Source: Marinobacter pelagius | GTDB lineage: Bacteria; Pseudomonadota; Gammaproteobacteria; Pseudomonadales; Oleiphilaceae | Direction of reading: 5' to 3' | DNA: 64,000 nt | NCBI RefSeq assembly: GCF_003315345.1 | Contig: NZ_QNRO01000001.1 | Coordinates: 310,001 to 374,000, forward strand | Shown: positions 25,960 through 36,279 of the stretch, piece by piece | Position numbering within the stretch: position 1 is the first letter of the stretch | Layout: every line of letters starts with the position of its first letter | Position numbers and translations under genes: made by a program | The notes under the pieces: model-generated | Told to the model about the DNA's origin: nothing | The model's input: the letters and a program-made list of their open reading frames with translations, nothing else | The model's database searches: none

Positions 25960-26529
25960 GTGCCCCGGGTGTTTTTCGGGGTGGAAATCCCGTCGGAGGT
26001 CAAAAAGCGCTTGCTGAAGCTCAAGACTCCGATCAACGGGGCCCGATGGCAGAGCCGCAATCAGCTGCACATGACTCTGGTCTTTATCGGAAGCGTGAAG
26101 GATGAGGATCTGGAGACCTTGAGCTACGCAGCCTCCATGGTCTCCACGCCCGCCTTCGAGGTGGAAGTGACTGGCTTGGGCGCCTTTGGCCGCCCGGAAC
26201 AGCCCCGGAACCTCTGGGCCGGTGTCTCGCCGGAGGCGCCGGTGGCGCAGCTGTATGATCAGCTGTCCGCCCAGGTGGCGGCTGCCGGTTTCGAGACGGA
26301 GCACCGCGGGTTCCGGCCACATATCACGGTGTCCCGGTTCCGCAAGCAGGCCGCCTCGATTGTGAGCCTGCTGGAAGAGCACGGGCAGGACCGATTCGGG
26401 GTGCTCCCGGTGACGGAGTTCGTTCTGTTCGAGAGCGCCCCGGGAGCCGGTGGGTCGGTATATACCGTGATCGAGCGCTTGCCGCTGCGGCCGCCGCTTG
26501 ACGAAACGGAGTCGCCGGACCAAATATGA
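25960..26529 (+). CDS. thpR: RNA 2',3'-cyclic phosphodiesterase (LigT/ThpR family)
   Basis: 189 residues with the two HxTx motifs of the 2H phosphoesterase superfamily: HMTLVF (about residue 31) and HITVSRF (about residue 120), spaced as in ThpR. N-terminal RVFFGVEIP is typical. It opens 2',3'-cyclic phosphates on RNA. Start is GTG three bases after the SDR stop. The following gene begins 41 bases after its stop. Confidence 0.92.
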   Translation: MPRVFFGVEIPSEVKKRLLKLKTPINGARWQSRNQLHMTLVFIGSVKDEDLETLSYAASMVSTPAFEVEVTGLGAFGRPEQPRNLWAGVSPEAPVAQLYDQLSAQVAAAGFETEHRGFRPHITVSRFRKQAASIVSLLEEHGQDRFGVLPVTEFVLFESAPGAGGSVYTVIERLPLRPPLDETESPDQI

Positions 26530-26569
26530 GTGCATGCCCGCGCATTTCCGCGCCTGCTTCGAGGTATGT

Positions 26570-28138
<1,569 letters not shown>

Positions 28139-28245
28139 TCCCGGCTGGCGCTTGTGGCTGGTACTCGAAGCCGGTCTCTGCCATATTGTTGGCCGACTAT
28201 GGCCGCTGGCCAATCCGCTTTTAAAACAACAAGTTCAGGGGCTCC

Positions 28246-28638
28246 ATGGAAAAAACCCGGATTACCATCGTCGCGATCACAGGCATTGTCCTGTTCTTTC
28301 TTGCCAACTACCTGTGCCGCTTCCTGCTCGGTTTCAGTGGCCTGCTGGCCTCACTGATTATTGCCGCGGCCATTGCCGCCTACATGGGTTTTTCGGTGGC
28401 CAAGGCTCTGGAACGCATGCCTATGGCCGAGGAAAAATCCCGGCTGCTCTGGATCTATGGTGGTTTCCTCGGGGCCCTGTTTGCCGCCTTTGCAGCCTGG
28501 CTGTTCCTGGGCGAGGGCTTTGATGCGGTGGTGTTGGCAACCCTTTTCCTGCATTACCTGCCGTATCCCGCCCTGGCACATGTTTTCCTTTCCGAGGGGC
28601 TGATGCGCCGCTTTCTCGGCAGCAAGCACAAACCCTGA
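28246..28638 (+). CDS. Small integral membrane protein
   Basis: 130 residues with four membrane segments (about 8-25, 28-48, 66-88 and 95-115); no family recognised with confidence. AGGGG precedes the ATG. It lies directly before a FetAB-like ABC exporter (17-base gap), so it may act with it, but nothing in the sequence shows metal ligands. A conserved charged loop KALERMPMAEEKSR separates the two halves. Confidence 0.6.
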   Translation: MEKTRITIVAITGIVLFFLANYLCRFLLGFSGLLASLIIAAAIAAYMGFSVAKALERMPMAEEKSRLLWIYGGFLGALFAAFAAWLFLGEGFDAVVLATLFLHYLPYPALAHVFLSEGLMRRFLGSKHKP

Positions 28639-28655
28639 TCACCGGAGTCCCGGAT

Positions 28656-29264
28656 TTGAGTGAGCTACGCCTGGACACGGTATCGGTTGGCACCCTGAAA
28701 GAAGTCTCGTTGCAGGTCGGCAGCGGGGCGGTGGTGTGCATCTCAGGTGCCTCCGGAAGCGGCAAGAGTCGTTTGCTGCGGGCAGTGGCCGATCTGGAAC
28801 CCCATGACGGTCGAATCTACCTCGATGATATCGAACAGGTTTCCTTGCCGGCCCACGAATGGCGCAAACGGGTGGTGATGATTCCGGCGGACAGCCAGTG
28901 GTGGTTTGATGAGGTCGGCGCCCACTTCGCAGAGGAAGCCCGTCACACCATGCCCGAAGCTCTAGGTTTTCCTCCAGGGGTGATGGACTGGCCGGTGAGC
29001 CGGCTGTCCTCCGGTGAACGCCAGCGCCTGGCCCTGTGGCGGGCGCTGGCAATGGCGCCGGAAGCGCTGTTGCTGGACGAGCCCACGGCGAACCTGGATG
29101 AAGACATGACGGCCGCTGTGGAGGTCTGGTTACTGGATGAGATCCGGCGCCGGAACCTGGCCGTGCTCTGGGTGGCCCATGATCAGGGGCAGATCCGTCG
29201 AGTGGCGAATCACCACTATCGCATCAGCGGATCGCAGCTGGAGTGGGTGAATGGAAGTTATTGA
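28656..29264 (+). CDS. fetA: ABC transporter ATPase, FetA/YbbL-like
   Basis: 202 residues, a compact ABC ATPase: Walker A SGASGSGKS, signature LSSGERQRLALWRAL, Walker B ALLLDEPTANLDE and switch His in WVAHD. Its size and pairing with a UPF0014 permease match FetAB, which exports iron in E. coli and gives oxidative-stress tolerance. Start is TTG with GGAG at suitable distance. It overlaps fetB by 14 bases. Attribution rests mainly on the partner gene. Confidence 0.83.
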   Translation: MSELRLDTVSVGTLKEVSLQVGSGAVVCISGASGSGKSRLLRAVADLEPHDGRIYLDDIEQVSLPAHEWRKRVVMIPADSQWWFDEVGAHFAEEARHTMPEALGFPPGVMDWPVSRLSSGERQRLALWRALAMAPEALLLDEPTANLDEDMTAAVEVWLLDEIRRRNLAVLWVAHDQGQIRRVANHHYRISGSQLEWVNGSY

Positions 29265-30054
29265 TCTTGCCTGGTGGAAGTTGGGGCTGGCCGCCGTGCT
29301 GGTGCTGGCGCTTGCCGGAGTCAGCCTGTGGGCCAGGCTGGGTATCACCCGCAGCCTGCTCATCGCCAGTGTCCGTACCGGCATTCAGCTGGCCCTGATC
29401 GGGCTGGTTCTGGAAGCGCTGTTCGCCTCGGCCAGACTTTACTGGATTGCCCTGTTGGCCACGGTCATGCTGCTGGTGGCGGGCAGGGAAGTGATGGCTC
29501 GACAGCAGCGGAGGCTGCGGGGCATCTGGGCGTTCGGGATCGGCACCGGCGCGATGTTTGTCTCCTCCTTTGCCGTCACCGTACTGGCCCTGACGGTGAT
29601 TATCGGCCCATCGCCCTGGTATGCCCCTCAATACGCCATCCCCCTGCTGGGCATGATGCTGGGCAACACCATGACCGGGGTGGCCCTGAGCCTGGATCGC
29701 CTCAACGAGTCCGTCTGGCACCAGCGGGCCGTCATCGAAAACCGGCTGATGCTCGGGCAGACCTGGCGTCAGGCGGTGGAGGATATTCGCAAGGATGCCA
29801 TGCGGGGAGGCATGATGCCGTCGATCAATGCCATGGCCGCCGCAGGCATCGTCAGCCTGCCCGGCATGATGACAGGCCAGATCCTCGCCGGCAGTCCCCC
29901 CGCAGTCGCGGTGAAGTATCAGATACTGGTGATGCTCATCATCACGGTCGGCACCGGTTTTGGTGCCCTGATGGCGGTGTCCTGGGGCAGCCGTCGGCTG
30001 TTTGACGAGCGCGAGCGGCTCCGCCTTGACCGGCTAGTGAAAGTCGGCAAGTGA
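29251..30054 (+). CDS. fetB: FetB/YbbM-type ABC permease (UPF0014)
   Basis: 267 residues, about six or seven membrane segments. The sequence GMMLGNTMTGVALSLDRL and GMMPSINAMAAAGIVSLPGMMTGQILAG are hallmarks of the UPF0014/FetB family. It forms the membrane part of a putative iron exporter with the ATPase encoded just upstream. Translation is coupled to it through a 14-base overlap. No Fur-like site was evident in front of the operon. Confidence 0.9.
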   Translation: MEVIDLAWWKLGLAAVLVLALAGVSLWARLGITRSLLIASVRTGIQLALIGLVLEALFASARLYWIALLATVMLLVAGREVMARQQRRLRGIWAFGIGTGAMFVSSFAVTVLALTVIIGPSPWYAPQYAIPLLGMMLGNTMTGVALSLDRLNESVWHQRAVIENRLMLGQTWRQAVEDIRKDAMRGGMMPSINAMAAAGIVSLPGMMTGQILAGSPPAVAVKYQILVMLIITVGTGFGALMAVSWGSRRLFDERERLRLDRLVKVGK

Positions 30055-30082
30055 ATCGAGGCTGGTCAACGCCGTAGCGAGG

Positions 30083-30099
30083 TTGTTATATTATAACAA
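30083..30099. promoter_or_regulatory. Perfect 17-bp palindrome, candidate Zur box
   Basis: TTGTTATATTATAACAA is an exact inverted repeat (8-bp arms around one T), 19 bases before the start of a zinc-type G3E GTPase gene. Gammaproteobacterial Zur boxes have a TGTTATA...TATAACA core, so zinc-responsive repression is likely. The palindrome probably overlaps the promoter. Confidence 0.7.
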
Positions 30100-30117
30100 T
30101 TTCGAGGCCCATTACCG

Positions 30118-31107
30118 ATGCCGGACATTTCCCGCCCAATTCCAACCAACCTGATCCTGGGTTTCCTCGGTGTTGGCAAGACCACCGCCATTCTCGATCT
30201 GCTCCGGCACAAGCCGGAATACGAAACCTGGGCCGTACTGGTCAACGAATTCGGCGAAGTCGGCATCGATGGCGCGCTGCTGGAGACCGAAGGGGCGTTC
30301 GTCAGGGAAATACCGGGCGGGTGTATGTGTTGCGTGGCGGGTTTGCCCATGCAGATCGGCCTGAACCAGCTGATCCACAAGGCCCGACCGGACCGGTTGC
30401 TGATAGAACCCACGGGGCTCGGACACCCTTCCCAGATTCTGGACACCCTGACCAGCGAGCACTACCGGGACATCCTGGCGATCGGCCCTGTGATTACCCT
30501 GGTTGATCCCCGCAAGCTGGAAGATCCGCGGGTCCTGGACAATGTGCAGTTCCGGGACCAGGTCGCCGCCGCTGATATCCTGGTGGCCAACAAGACTGAC
30601 CTGTGTACCGACGCCCAGCTTGCGCACTTCGATCAGTGGGCCGCAGCCCTGGGGCCCGCCAAACAGCAGGTGTTGCATACCCGGCATGGGCAACTGTCAC
30701 CTGCCTGGCTGAATGGCAAGGCGGAGCCCCGGGACGTGAGCGATCCCCACGCCCACCATCACCACCATGGCAAGGCTGCGACGCCGGTACCGGATATCGA
30801 AGAGGAACCCTGGCAACTGGTCAGTAACCGGGGGCAGGGGCATTACAGTCTTGGCTGGCGGGTTCACCCGAAACTGGTGTTCGATGAAAACCTGTTGATG
30901 GCCCTGGCCATGGATGAGCGTATCGTGAGGCTCAAGGCCGTGGTGCATACCCTGGACGGCTGGCGCGCGATCAACATGGTGGATGGGGCGCTGTCGGTAT
31001 CGCCGTCCGAGCCCCGTGAGCTGACCCGGATCGAGCTGATCAGCGCGGTTGAGCCCGACCGCCAGGAATTCGATCAGGCGCTCCGGTCTTCAGCGGGGCT
31101 GGACTGA
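30118..31107 (+). CDS. G3E/CobW-family GTP-binding metallochaperone
   Basis: 329 residues: Walker A GFLGVGKTT, switch motif EFGEVGID, the metal motif GGCMCC (CxCC) at about residues 62-67, NKTD for guanine binding, and a His run HAHHHHHGK near residue 210-220, then the CobW C-terminal domain. The CxCC plus His cluster and the Zur-like operator in front indicate a zinc metallochaperone of the ZNG1/ZigA type rather than a cobalamin enzyme. It is three bases from a methyltransferase gene and probably co-transcribed. Confidence 0.88.
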   Translation: MPDISRPIPTNLILGFLGVGKTTAILDLLRHKPEYETWAVLVNEFGEVGIDGALLETEGAFVREIPGGCMCCVAGLPMQIGLNQLIHKARPDRLLIEPTGLGHPSQILDTLTSEHYRDILAIGPVITLVDPRKLEDPRVLDNVQFRDQVAAADILVANKTDLCTDAQLAHFDQWAAALGPAKQQVLHTRHGQLSPAWLNGKAEPRDVSDPHAHHHHHGKAATPVPDIEEEPWQLVSNRGQGHYSLGWRVHPKLVFDENLLMALAMDERIVRLKAVVHTLDGWRAINMVDGALSVSPSEPRELTRIELISAVEPDRQEFDQALRSSAGLD

Positions 31108-31109
31108 CC

Positions 31110-31763
31110 ATGACCAGTGCCGAACTGCCCCGTTGCCCGGTCTGTCTCGAGGGTCATCCGGAATTTTTCCGGCAGATCGGCCAGCAGGTCTACCTGCGTT
31201 GCCCCACCTGCCTGGCGACCATCATGGCACCGCAATCCCGGCTGACTCCCGGGGAAGAAAAGCAGATCTATGAATTCCATGAAAACGACCCGGAAGACGT
31301 GGGCTACCGGAGATTTCTTACAAAACTGGCCGATCCACTGACGGAACGACTGCCACCCGGGGCAGAAGGACTGGATTTTGGCTGTGGGCCGGGCCCGGCC
31401 CTGGCCGGAATGCTGGAGGAGGCCGGTTTTGCCATGGCGCTCTACGATCCCTTCTTCCACCCGGACATGGCGAGTCTGGACCGATCCTACGATTTCATTA
31501 CCTGTACCGAAGTGGTGGAGCATATTTACGAGCCCGCCGAGGTTTTCAATCTGCTGGACCGGTTACTCAGGCCTGGCGGCTGGCTGGGCATCATGACCTG
31601 TTTCCAGACCGACGATGAGCGATTCGATAACTGGCACTACCGTCGGGATCCGACCCATGTGGTGTTCTACCGGCAGGCTACGTTTGAATGGCTGGCACGG
31701 AAGCATGGCTGGGCGCTGGAAGTTCCCTTGAAGGATGTGGTGCTGCTGAGAAAAGGCCGATAA
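31110..31763 (+). CDS. Class I methyltransferase with N-terminal zinc ribbon
   Basis: 217 residues: N-terminal CPVC...CPTC (two CxxC pairs, about residues 9-35) fit a small zinc ribbon; the rest is a SAM-dependent methyltransferase with LDFGCGPGPAL (motif I), CTEVVEHI and LRPGGWLGIM. The substrate is not known. The gene follows the G3E GTPase by three bases and so falls under the same Zur-like palindrome; a zinc-ribbon enzyme in a zinc-starvation operon is a plausible client of the chaperone (inference). Confidence 0.82.
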   Translation: MTSAELPRCPVCLEGHPEFFRQIGQQVYLRCPTCLATIMAPQSRLTPGEEKQIYEFHENDPEDVGYRRFLTKLADPLTERLPPGAEGLDFGCGPGPALAGMLEEAGFAMALYDPFFHPDMASLDRSYDFITCTEVVEHIYEPAEVFNLLDRLLRPGGWLGIMTCFQTDDERFDNWHYRRDPTHVVFYRQATFEWLARKHGWALEVPLKDVVLLRKGR

Positions 31764-31775
31764 TCACCGGCCTCT

Positions 31776-32771
31776 TCACTGCGTGGATACCGGGCAGGAT
31801 GGCAGGGCTGGACAGTTCTCGCTGTCGCCGGTTTGCCCGGTACCGAAGGCTGCCTCTTCCTTGCCAAACCGCTCCGGTGCCAGGCTCCGGGCGCAGGAAA
31901 GCGCGGCTGTGGCCTGTACCGGGCAATCCGCCTGATCCAGGGTATACGCCAGATTGTTCCAGCCCTCGGCGTAGTCCGGAAATTGCTCTACCACCCGCCT
32001 GAAATGGATCACCGCCCCGGACCACTGCTGTTGCCCGTAGGCCAGATTACCCTGGGCCATGATGGGCGCCGGTTGTTGCGGCCAGGTTTGCTCCGCGGTC
32101 TGGTAGGCGCTGAGCGCAGCCCGGCTATGCCCGGTGGACTCTAGGTCATGGGCGGCCCTGAGGAAGGCGAGGGGGTCTGCCGTGGCCGGTATCTGCTCCG
32201 GAGGCAGAACCACGACGGCCCAGCGCTCGGCCCGGCTCCAGGTGGCGTGGAAAGCCTTGTAGGGCATGGCGTAGTGCTTGCGGGTATCCGTGTTCAGGAT
32301 GATGGTTTCATCGTCACGGTCAAAACCCACCACAACGGCAAAATGCCACTGAGGCCACCAGTCGATGAGCAGGTTCTGCATGACCAGCACCGGATTACCG
32401 GCACTGACTTCCTCGAGAACGGCCTCAAGATTCGGCTCCAGCGGGTACACGACCATGTTGTGTGAGCGGGCACCGGCCACCATCTCAACCTGCAGCGAGC
32501 CCTCACGGCCCGGGATGTATACGAGTTCCCTGAGCACATCCGGGTCGGTTTCGAGCCCATGGCTGTTCAGCATCATGGCCAGGGAAGCAGGGCCGCACTG
32601 GTACTTCTCCTGGGCGTAGAAGGGCACATCTTCCAGAAGGACACGGTCGGGTAGTACGGGCTTGCCAGCAGCGGACTCAGGTTCCGGCCAGGGCGGGGTG
32701 GAGGCACAGCCTGCCAGCAGGACTAGAACCGCAAGGGCTGCAATCCTGCCGGCATTCCTCAGTCGATACAT
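31776..32771 (-). CDS. PA2778-family C39-like cysteine peptidase lipoprotein with TPR tail
   Basis: 331 residues: lipoprotein signal (lipobox LLAGC), a C39-like papain-fold domain with Cys in KYQCGPASLAMML (about residue 60), His in WHFAVVVGFD (about 144) and LNTDT as the acidic/amide site, then two TPR-like repeats (about 215-290). This matches the PA2778 family of predicted outer-membrane-anchored peptidases. ATG at 32771 is chosen; TTG one codon earlier is equivalent. The partner PA2779-like gene is 12 bases upstream, as in Pseudomonas. Substrate unknown. Confidence 0.83.
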   Translation of the reverse strand: MYRLRNAGRIAALAVLVLLAGCASTPPWPEPESAAGKPVLPDRVLLEDVPFYAQEKYQCGPASLAMMLNSHGLETDPDVLRELVYIPGREGSLQVEMVAGARSHNMVVYPLEPNLEAVLEEVSAGNPVLVMQNLLIDWWPQWHFAVVVGFDRDDETIILNTDTRKHYAMPYKAFHATWSRAERWAVVVLPPEQIPATADPLAFLRAAHDLESTGHSRAALSAYQTAEQTWPQQPAPIMAQGNLAYGQQQWSGAVIHFRRVVEQFPDYAEGWNNLAYTLDQADCPVQATAALSCARSLAPERFGKEEAAFGTGQTGDSENCPALPSCPVSTQ

Positions 32772-32783
32772 CAAAACGTTCGA

Positions 32784-33185
32784 TCAGCGGATACAGTTGA
32801 TGAACGAGAAGAGGTCTGTGGCGCAGAGCATGTCGGTGATGATGAATACCAGCAGGAACAGCACGATAATCCCCACCACGTCCTGGCCGGCGGGCGCTTC
32901 TGCCAGCTGTTGTTCGAAATCGGCCAGCTCGGCCGGTGTCAGATTCTGGATCCGATCCGCCACCTGATCCTTGCTCACGCCCATCTCGGCCAGCTTTTCC
33001 TGTACTTCCTGCTTTTCCAGCATGTTCAGGAGCTGTTGCCGGTCCAGTTCGACCTGCTGCTGCTGGATGATCTCTCCGGTCCCGACCATGCCGGCATGGG
33101 CGGTGGTGGAAAAGGTAGTGGCCATGGCCATGAGTACGGCCATCACCAGTGAAACCTGCTTCAGATAATTACGTATCTCGGACAT
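32784..33185 (-). CDS. PA2779-family small membrane protein
   Basis: 133 residues: signal peptide (VMAVLMAMATTFSTTAHA), a charged helical middle with QQQQVELDRQQLLNMLEK and LTPAELADFEQQL, and a C-terminal membrane helix (VVGIIVLFLLVFIITDML) followed by a short cysteine-containing tail (CATDLFSFINCIR). This matches the PA2779 family, always paired with the PA2778-type peptidase. AAAGGAG six bases before ATG selects this start over one 21 codons earlier. The protein may be substrate or partner of the peptidase; both ideas are inference. Confidence 0.8.
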   Translation of the reverse strand: MSEIRNYLKQVSLVMAVLMAMATTFSTTAHAGMVGTGEIIQQQQVELDRQQLLNMLEKQEVQEKLAEMGVSKDQVADRIQNLTPAELADFEQQLAEAPAGQDVVGIIVLFLLVFIITDMLCATDLFSFINCIR

Positions 33186-33257
33186 TCCAGGCTCCTTTCT
33201 TGTGTTGTCGACTAAAACAGTAGGTTCAGATATGTATTCATTCAACATACAAAATTG

Positions 33258-33762
33258 TCATGGTCGCCGGACTTCAAGGCGCCGTTCAGGCCAGTGCAGG
33301 ATCGCTGACCGGCGAATCATCTTGCTCGCAAGCTGGGGAAAGGCCTCCTCTATCACCCCGGCGGCGAAGTCCCCCAGAAAGTCCGACTTGAGAACAGCAC
33401 GCGCTTTCTGGGGCCCGGGTTCCGTATAGGGTGCTGACGAGAGTAGTAAAAAACCGTCATCGGGAATCCGGCCGCTGTCCATGTTGTTCTGGATGATGCC
33501 GGCGGCCTGGCGGATTGGGTGGGACAGATCCGGGCTCGCGGAACGGGTGAATGACACCCAGAGGTGTCTGTGTCGCGTACGGCAGGTGTATGCGCCCGTC
33601 CATGCACTTCATGGCAATGATCAGGGTGTCGTGTTCTGCCAGGTAGCGCTGGCGGGACAGGTAGTTGTCAGGGCTGCAAAAGCTGGCGGAGTGTTTGCGG
33701 CTGACCTCCATCAGCCAGTCGATGCGCTCATTGATGGGTCGCGTGTGTATTGCCGTGGTCAT
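33258..33762 (-). pseudogene. Decayed gene: CsoSCA-like carbonic anhydrase remnant
   Basis: Two overlapping frames that join near 33540 make one broken gene. The N-terminal part (33762 to about 33540) reads RPINERIDWLMEVSRKHSA, then IIAMKCMDGRIHLPYATQTP and HPFR, resembling the start of carboxysomal carbonic-anhydrase-like proteins with a CMDGR motif. The frame then shifts by one and continues as SPDLSHPIRQAAGIIQ to about 33258, which I take for the end of the same family. Several hundred residues are missing, so an internal deletion plus frameshift is likely. Family recall is from memory; two small independent genes are the alternative. Confidence 0.5.
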
Positions 33763-33920
33763 TGGCTGGGGCCCTGATGCTCAAGGTTTTTCTAAATTCT
33801 ACTATACGTGACCCCGCTCTCAGGTAAACAAACCCTTACAAAAAACGCCGGCCGGCAACTGTCCCATCACTGGTTCGCTTTCTAAACTAGTCGGATCAAT
33901 CATTTACAACGAAGTTGCCT

Positions 33921-35516
33921 GTGAATCCGTTATCACATCCGTTATCGAGCCTGTTCAGTCTGCGTTCGCTCGTGGTCGCCCTTGCGGCTGTTTTTATCGT
34001 GGCCGGCGAACAGATCCCCTGGGTGGCCTGGCTGGACAAGGAGCTCCTTGAATTTCTGGGCTCTGAAGAATCCGGCGGTCTCGATCTGCCGGTCTGGGGC
34101 CGGCTTGCGGTTGATGCCGGCCTGGTAGTAACCGCGGGCTACCTGGTCTTTGCCATCCCCCGGATGGGTGCTGCTGTTTCGTTGCCGGTGACACTGCTGC
34201 TGGGCGGTGGCCTCCTGGTGCTCCAGGCGGCGCTGATGTTCTATCACAACCTCTGGCTACCCCTGGGAGAGATCAACACCCTGCTGGCGTTCGGGTATGT
34301 GATCATGCTGTTCTGGTTGCAGCCTTACCGGCAGATCCGGTCGCTTACGGAAAACGCCAGGGAGGCTCGGCTGAGGTTAGGCCAGCTATTGCTGGACCAG
34401 GGACAGACGGATGAAGCCCTCGAGGCTATCGCCAGCTGCCCGGAGGGCGAGGAAAGCCTGGATCTGCGTTACCGTATCGCCCTGCAGCAGGAGCGCAAGC
34501 GCCAGTATGACAAGGCGATACAGACCTACCGGGCCATCGTCTCCCGCAAGAAAAAATTCCGCGATGCAGACGAACGGCTGGCCGCGCTGGAGAATCTTGC
34601 CTCCGGGTCGGCAGGAGCGGCAGCCGGCAGCTTCGACGCTACCCAGACTCTGGTGATGCCGGACCAGTCGGTCAGCCGGCCTACGCTGGGGCGCTATGAG
34701 ATCCAGCGGGAACTGGGCCGGGGCGCCATGGGGGTAGTGTACCTGGGCCGGGACCCTGCCATTGCCCGCACCGTCGCTATCAAGACCCTGAGCTACCACG
34801 CCTTTGAAGGTGAGGAGTTAAAGGCTCTCAAAAGCCGTTTTTTTCGTGAGGCCGAGGCGGCGGGCCGGCTCAGCCATCCGGCCATCGTCACCGTTTACGA
34901 TGTGGGAGAAGAGGCGGACCTGGCCTATATCGCCATGGATTACGCCCGGGGCCGGCCCCTGAGCGAGTTTGGCCGGGCCGGCCGGCTGTTGCCGCTGGCG
35001 ACCGTGCTGGACGTGGTCGCGCAGGTGGCGGATGCCCTGGCCTATGCCCACGAACAGAAGATCATTCACCGGGATATCAAACCGGCGAACCTGATCTACG
35101 ATCCGGACAGCGGTGATATCCGGGTTACCGATTTCGGAATCGCCCGGATTGCTGATGATTCTGTCACCAGGACCGGAAGCGTGATGGGTAGCCCCCTGTA
35201 CATGTCCCCGGAACAGTTGAAAGGGCAGAAAGTGACGAGAGCCTCGGACATCTACAGCCTCGGGGTTACCCTGTACAAACTGGTGACCGGGGAAACCCCA
35301 TACCAGGGGGACACCCTGGCCAACCTGACCTATCAGATCCTGAACAAGCGCCCGCGCAGTGCCCGTTCGCTCAATCCGGATCTGCCCAACGGTGTGGTCA
35401 GGCTGATCAACAAGGCGATCCAGCGTGAGCCTGACAAACGTTTCGCCACCGCTTCCGAGATGGCCGAAGCACTCAGACGCCAGGCACAGCGCGAGGCAAG
35501 GGAGGTAACCTCCTGA
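33921..35516 (+). CDS. Membrane-anchored Ser/Thr protein kinase
   Basis: About 531 residues. Four hydrophobic segments in the first 135 residues, a TPR-like helical region (145-225, GQLLLDQGQTDEALEAI), then a Hanks-type kinase (255-525): GRGAMGVVY loop, Lys in VAIKTL, HRDIKPANL, DFGIAR, SPLYMSPEQ. All catalytic residues are present. Start GTG (33921) or TTG (33915); ribosome signal weak. Followed by PP2C phosphatase and FHA genes with tight spacing, the writer-eraser-reader arrangement used for example in type VI secretion control. N-terminal location on the cytoplasmic membrane, kinase domain in the cytoplasm. Confidence 0.9.
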   Translation: MNPLSHPLSSLFSLRSLVVALAAVFIVAGEQIPWVAWLDKELLEFLGSEESGGLDLPVWGRLAVDAGLVVTAGYLVFAIPRMGAAVSLPVTLLLGGGLLVLQAALMFYHNLWLPLGEINTLLAFGYVIMLFWLQPYRQIRSLTENAREARLRLGQLLLDQGQTDEALEAIASCPEGEESLDLRYRIALQQERKRQYDKAIQTYRAIVSRKKKFRDADERLAALENLASGSAGAAAGSFDATQTLVMPDQSVSRPTLGRYEIQRELGRGAMGVVYLGRDPAIARTVAIKTLSYHAFEGEELKALKSRFFREAEAAGRLSHPAIVTVYDVGEEADLAYIAMDYARGRPLSEFGRAGRLLPLATVLDVVAQVADALAYAHEQKIIHRDIKPANLIYDPDSGDIRVTDFGIARIADDSVTRTGSVMGSPLYMSPEQLKGQKVTRASDIYSLGVTLYKLVTGETPYQGDTLANLTYQILNKRPRSARSLNPDLPNGVVRLINKAIQREPDKRFATASEMAEALRRQAQREAREVTS

Positions 35517-36268
35517 TGGACTATGACATTGCCGGCGACTCCCACGTAGGGTCGGTGCGCCAGACCAATCAGGACCGGGTGGAGTGGCGGCGCGGCCATG
35601 ATGGCCGTCAGGTTTTGCTGGTGCTGGCGGATGGTATGGGAGGCCACCAGGGCGGCGAATTGGCCAGTCAGCTGGCGGCGGCGGCGGTGCTGGATTCGTT
35701 ACTACCCGCGCTGTCAGCCTCGGTGGTTCCAGATCCGGTGGCTGTCCGGGAACGGCTGGACGCCGCCTTTGGTCTGGCTACGGCGAGAATACAGGAAGAA
35801 CAGGCCAGGGACGCCCGACTGGAGAAGATGGGCACGACCCTGGTGGTGGCCTGGGTCATCGATAGCACCGCCTTTATCGCTCATATCGGTGATTCCCGCT
35901 GTTACCTGATTGCGGACACCGGCCCCCGGTGCCTGACCCGGGACGATACCGTGGTCCAGAACATGATCGAGGATGGCAGCATCAGCGAAGCCGAAGCCCC
36001 GAGGGTACCGTTCCGGAACGTGCTCACCCGGGCCGTGGGTGCCTCCGACGACGCCACGCCCAGCTTCCGGGTGCAGGAACTGGCACCGGGGGAGGGGCTG
36101 CTGCTGTGTTCCGACGGACTCACCGGAGCGCTGCCGGAGGCCCGGTGGGCCGAAACTATCGGGCAGTGCACGGAGGCAGATGATGCGGTGCAGGCGCTGA
36201 TCGACCAGAGCCTGGAAAACGGCGCCGGAGACAACGTCTCCGTTGTTTTAATGATGTTGAAGGACTGA
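35516..36268 (+). CDS. PP2C-family Ser/Thr phosphatase
   Basis: 250 residues with all PP2C motifs: GSVRQTNQDR, LADGMGGHQGG (metal Asp), AHIGDSRCYL, LCSDGLTGAL and GDNVSVVL. It would reverse phosphorylation by the kinase encoded just upstream. Its ATG shares one base with the kinase stop (TGATG), so translation is coupled. Soluble, Mn/Mg-dependent. Closest role analogues are PppA and Stp-type phosphatases. Confidence 0.93.
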   Translation: MDYDIAGDSHVGSVRQTNQDRVEWRRGHDGRQVLLVLADGMGGHQGGELASQLAAAAVLDSLLPALSASVVPDPVAVRERLDAAFGLATARIQEEQARDARLEKMGTTLVVAWVIDSTAFIAHIGDSRCYLIADTGPRCLTRDDTVVQNMIEDGSISEAEAPRVPFRNVLTRAVGASDDATPSFRVQELAPGEGLLLCSDGLTGALPEARWAETIGQCTEADDAVQALIDQSLENGAGDNVSVVLMMLKD

Positions 36269-36279
36269 GGAATACGAGA

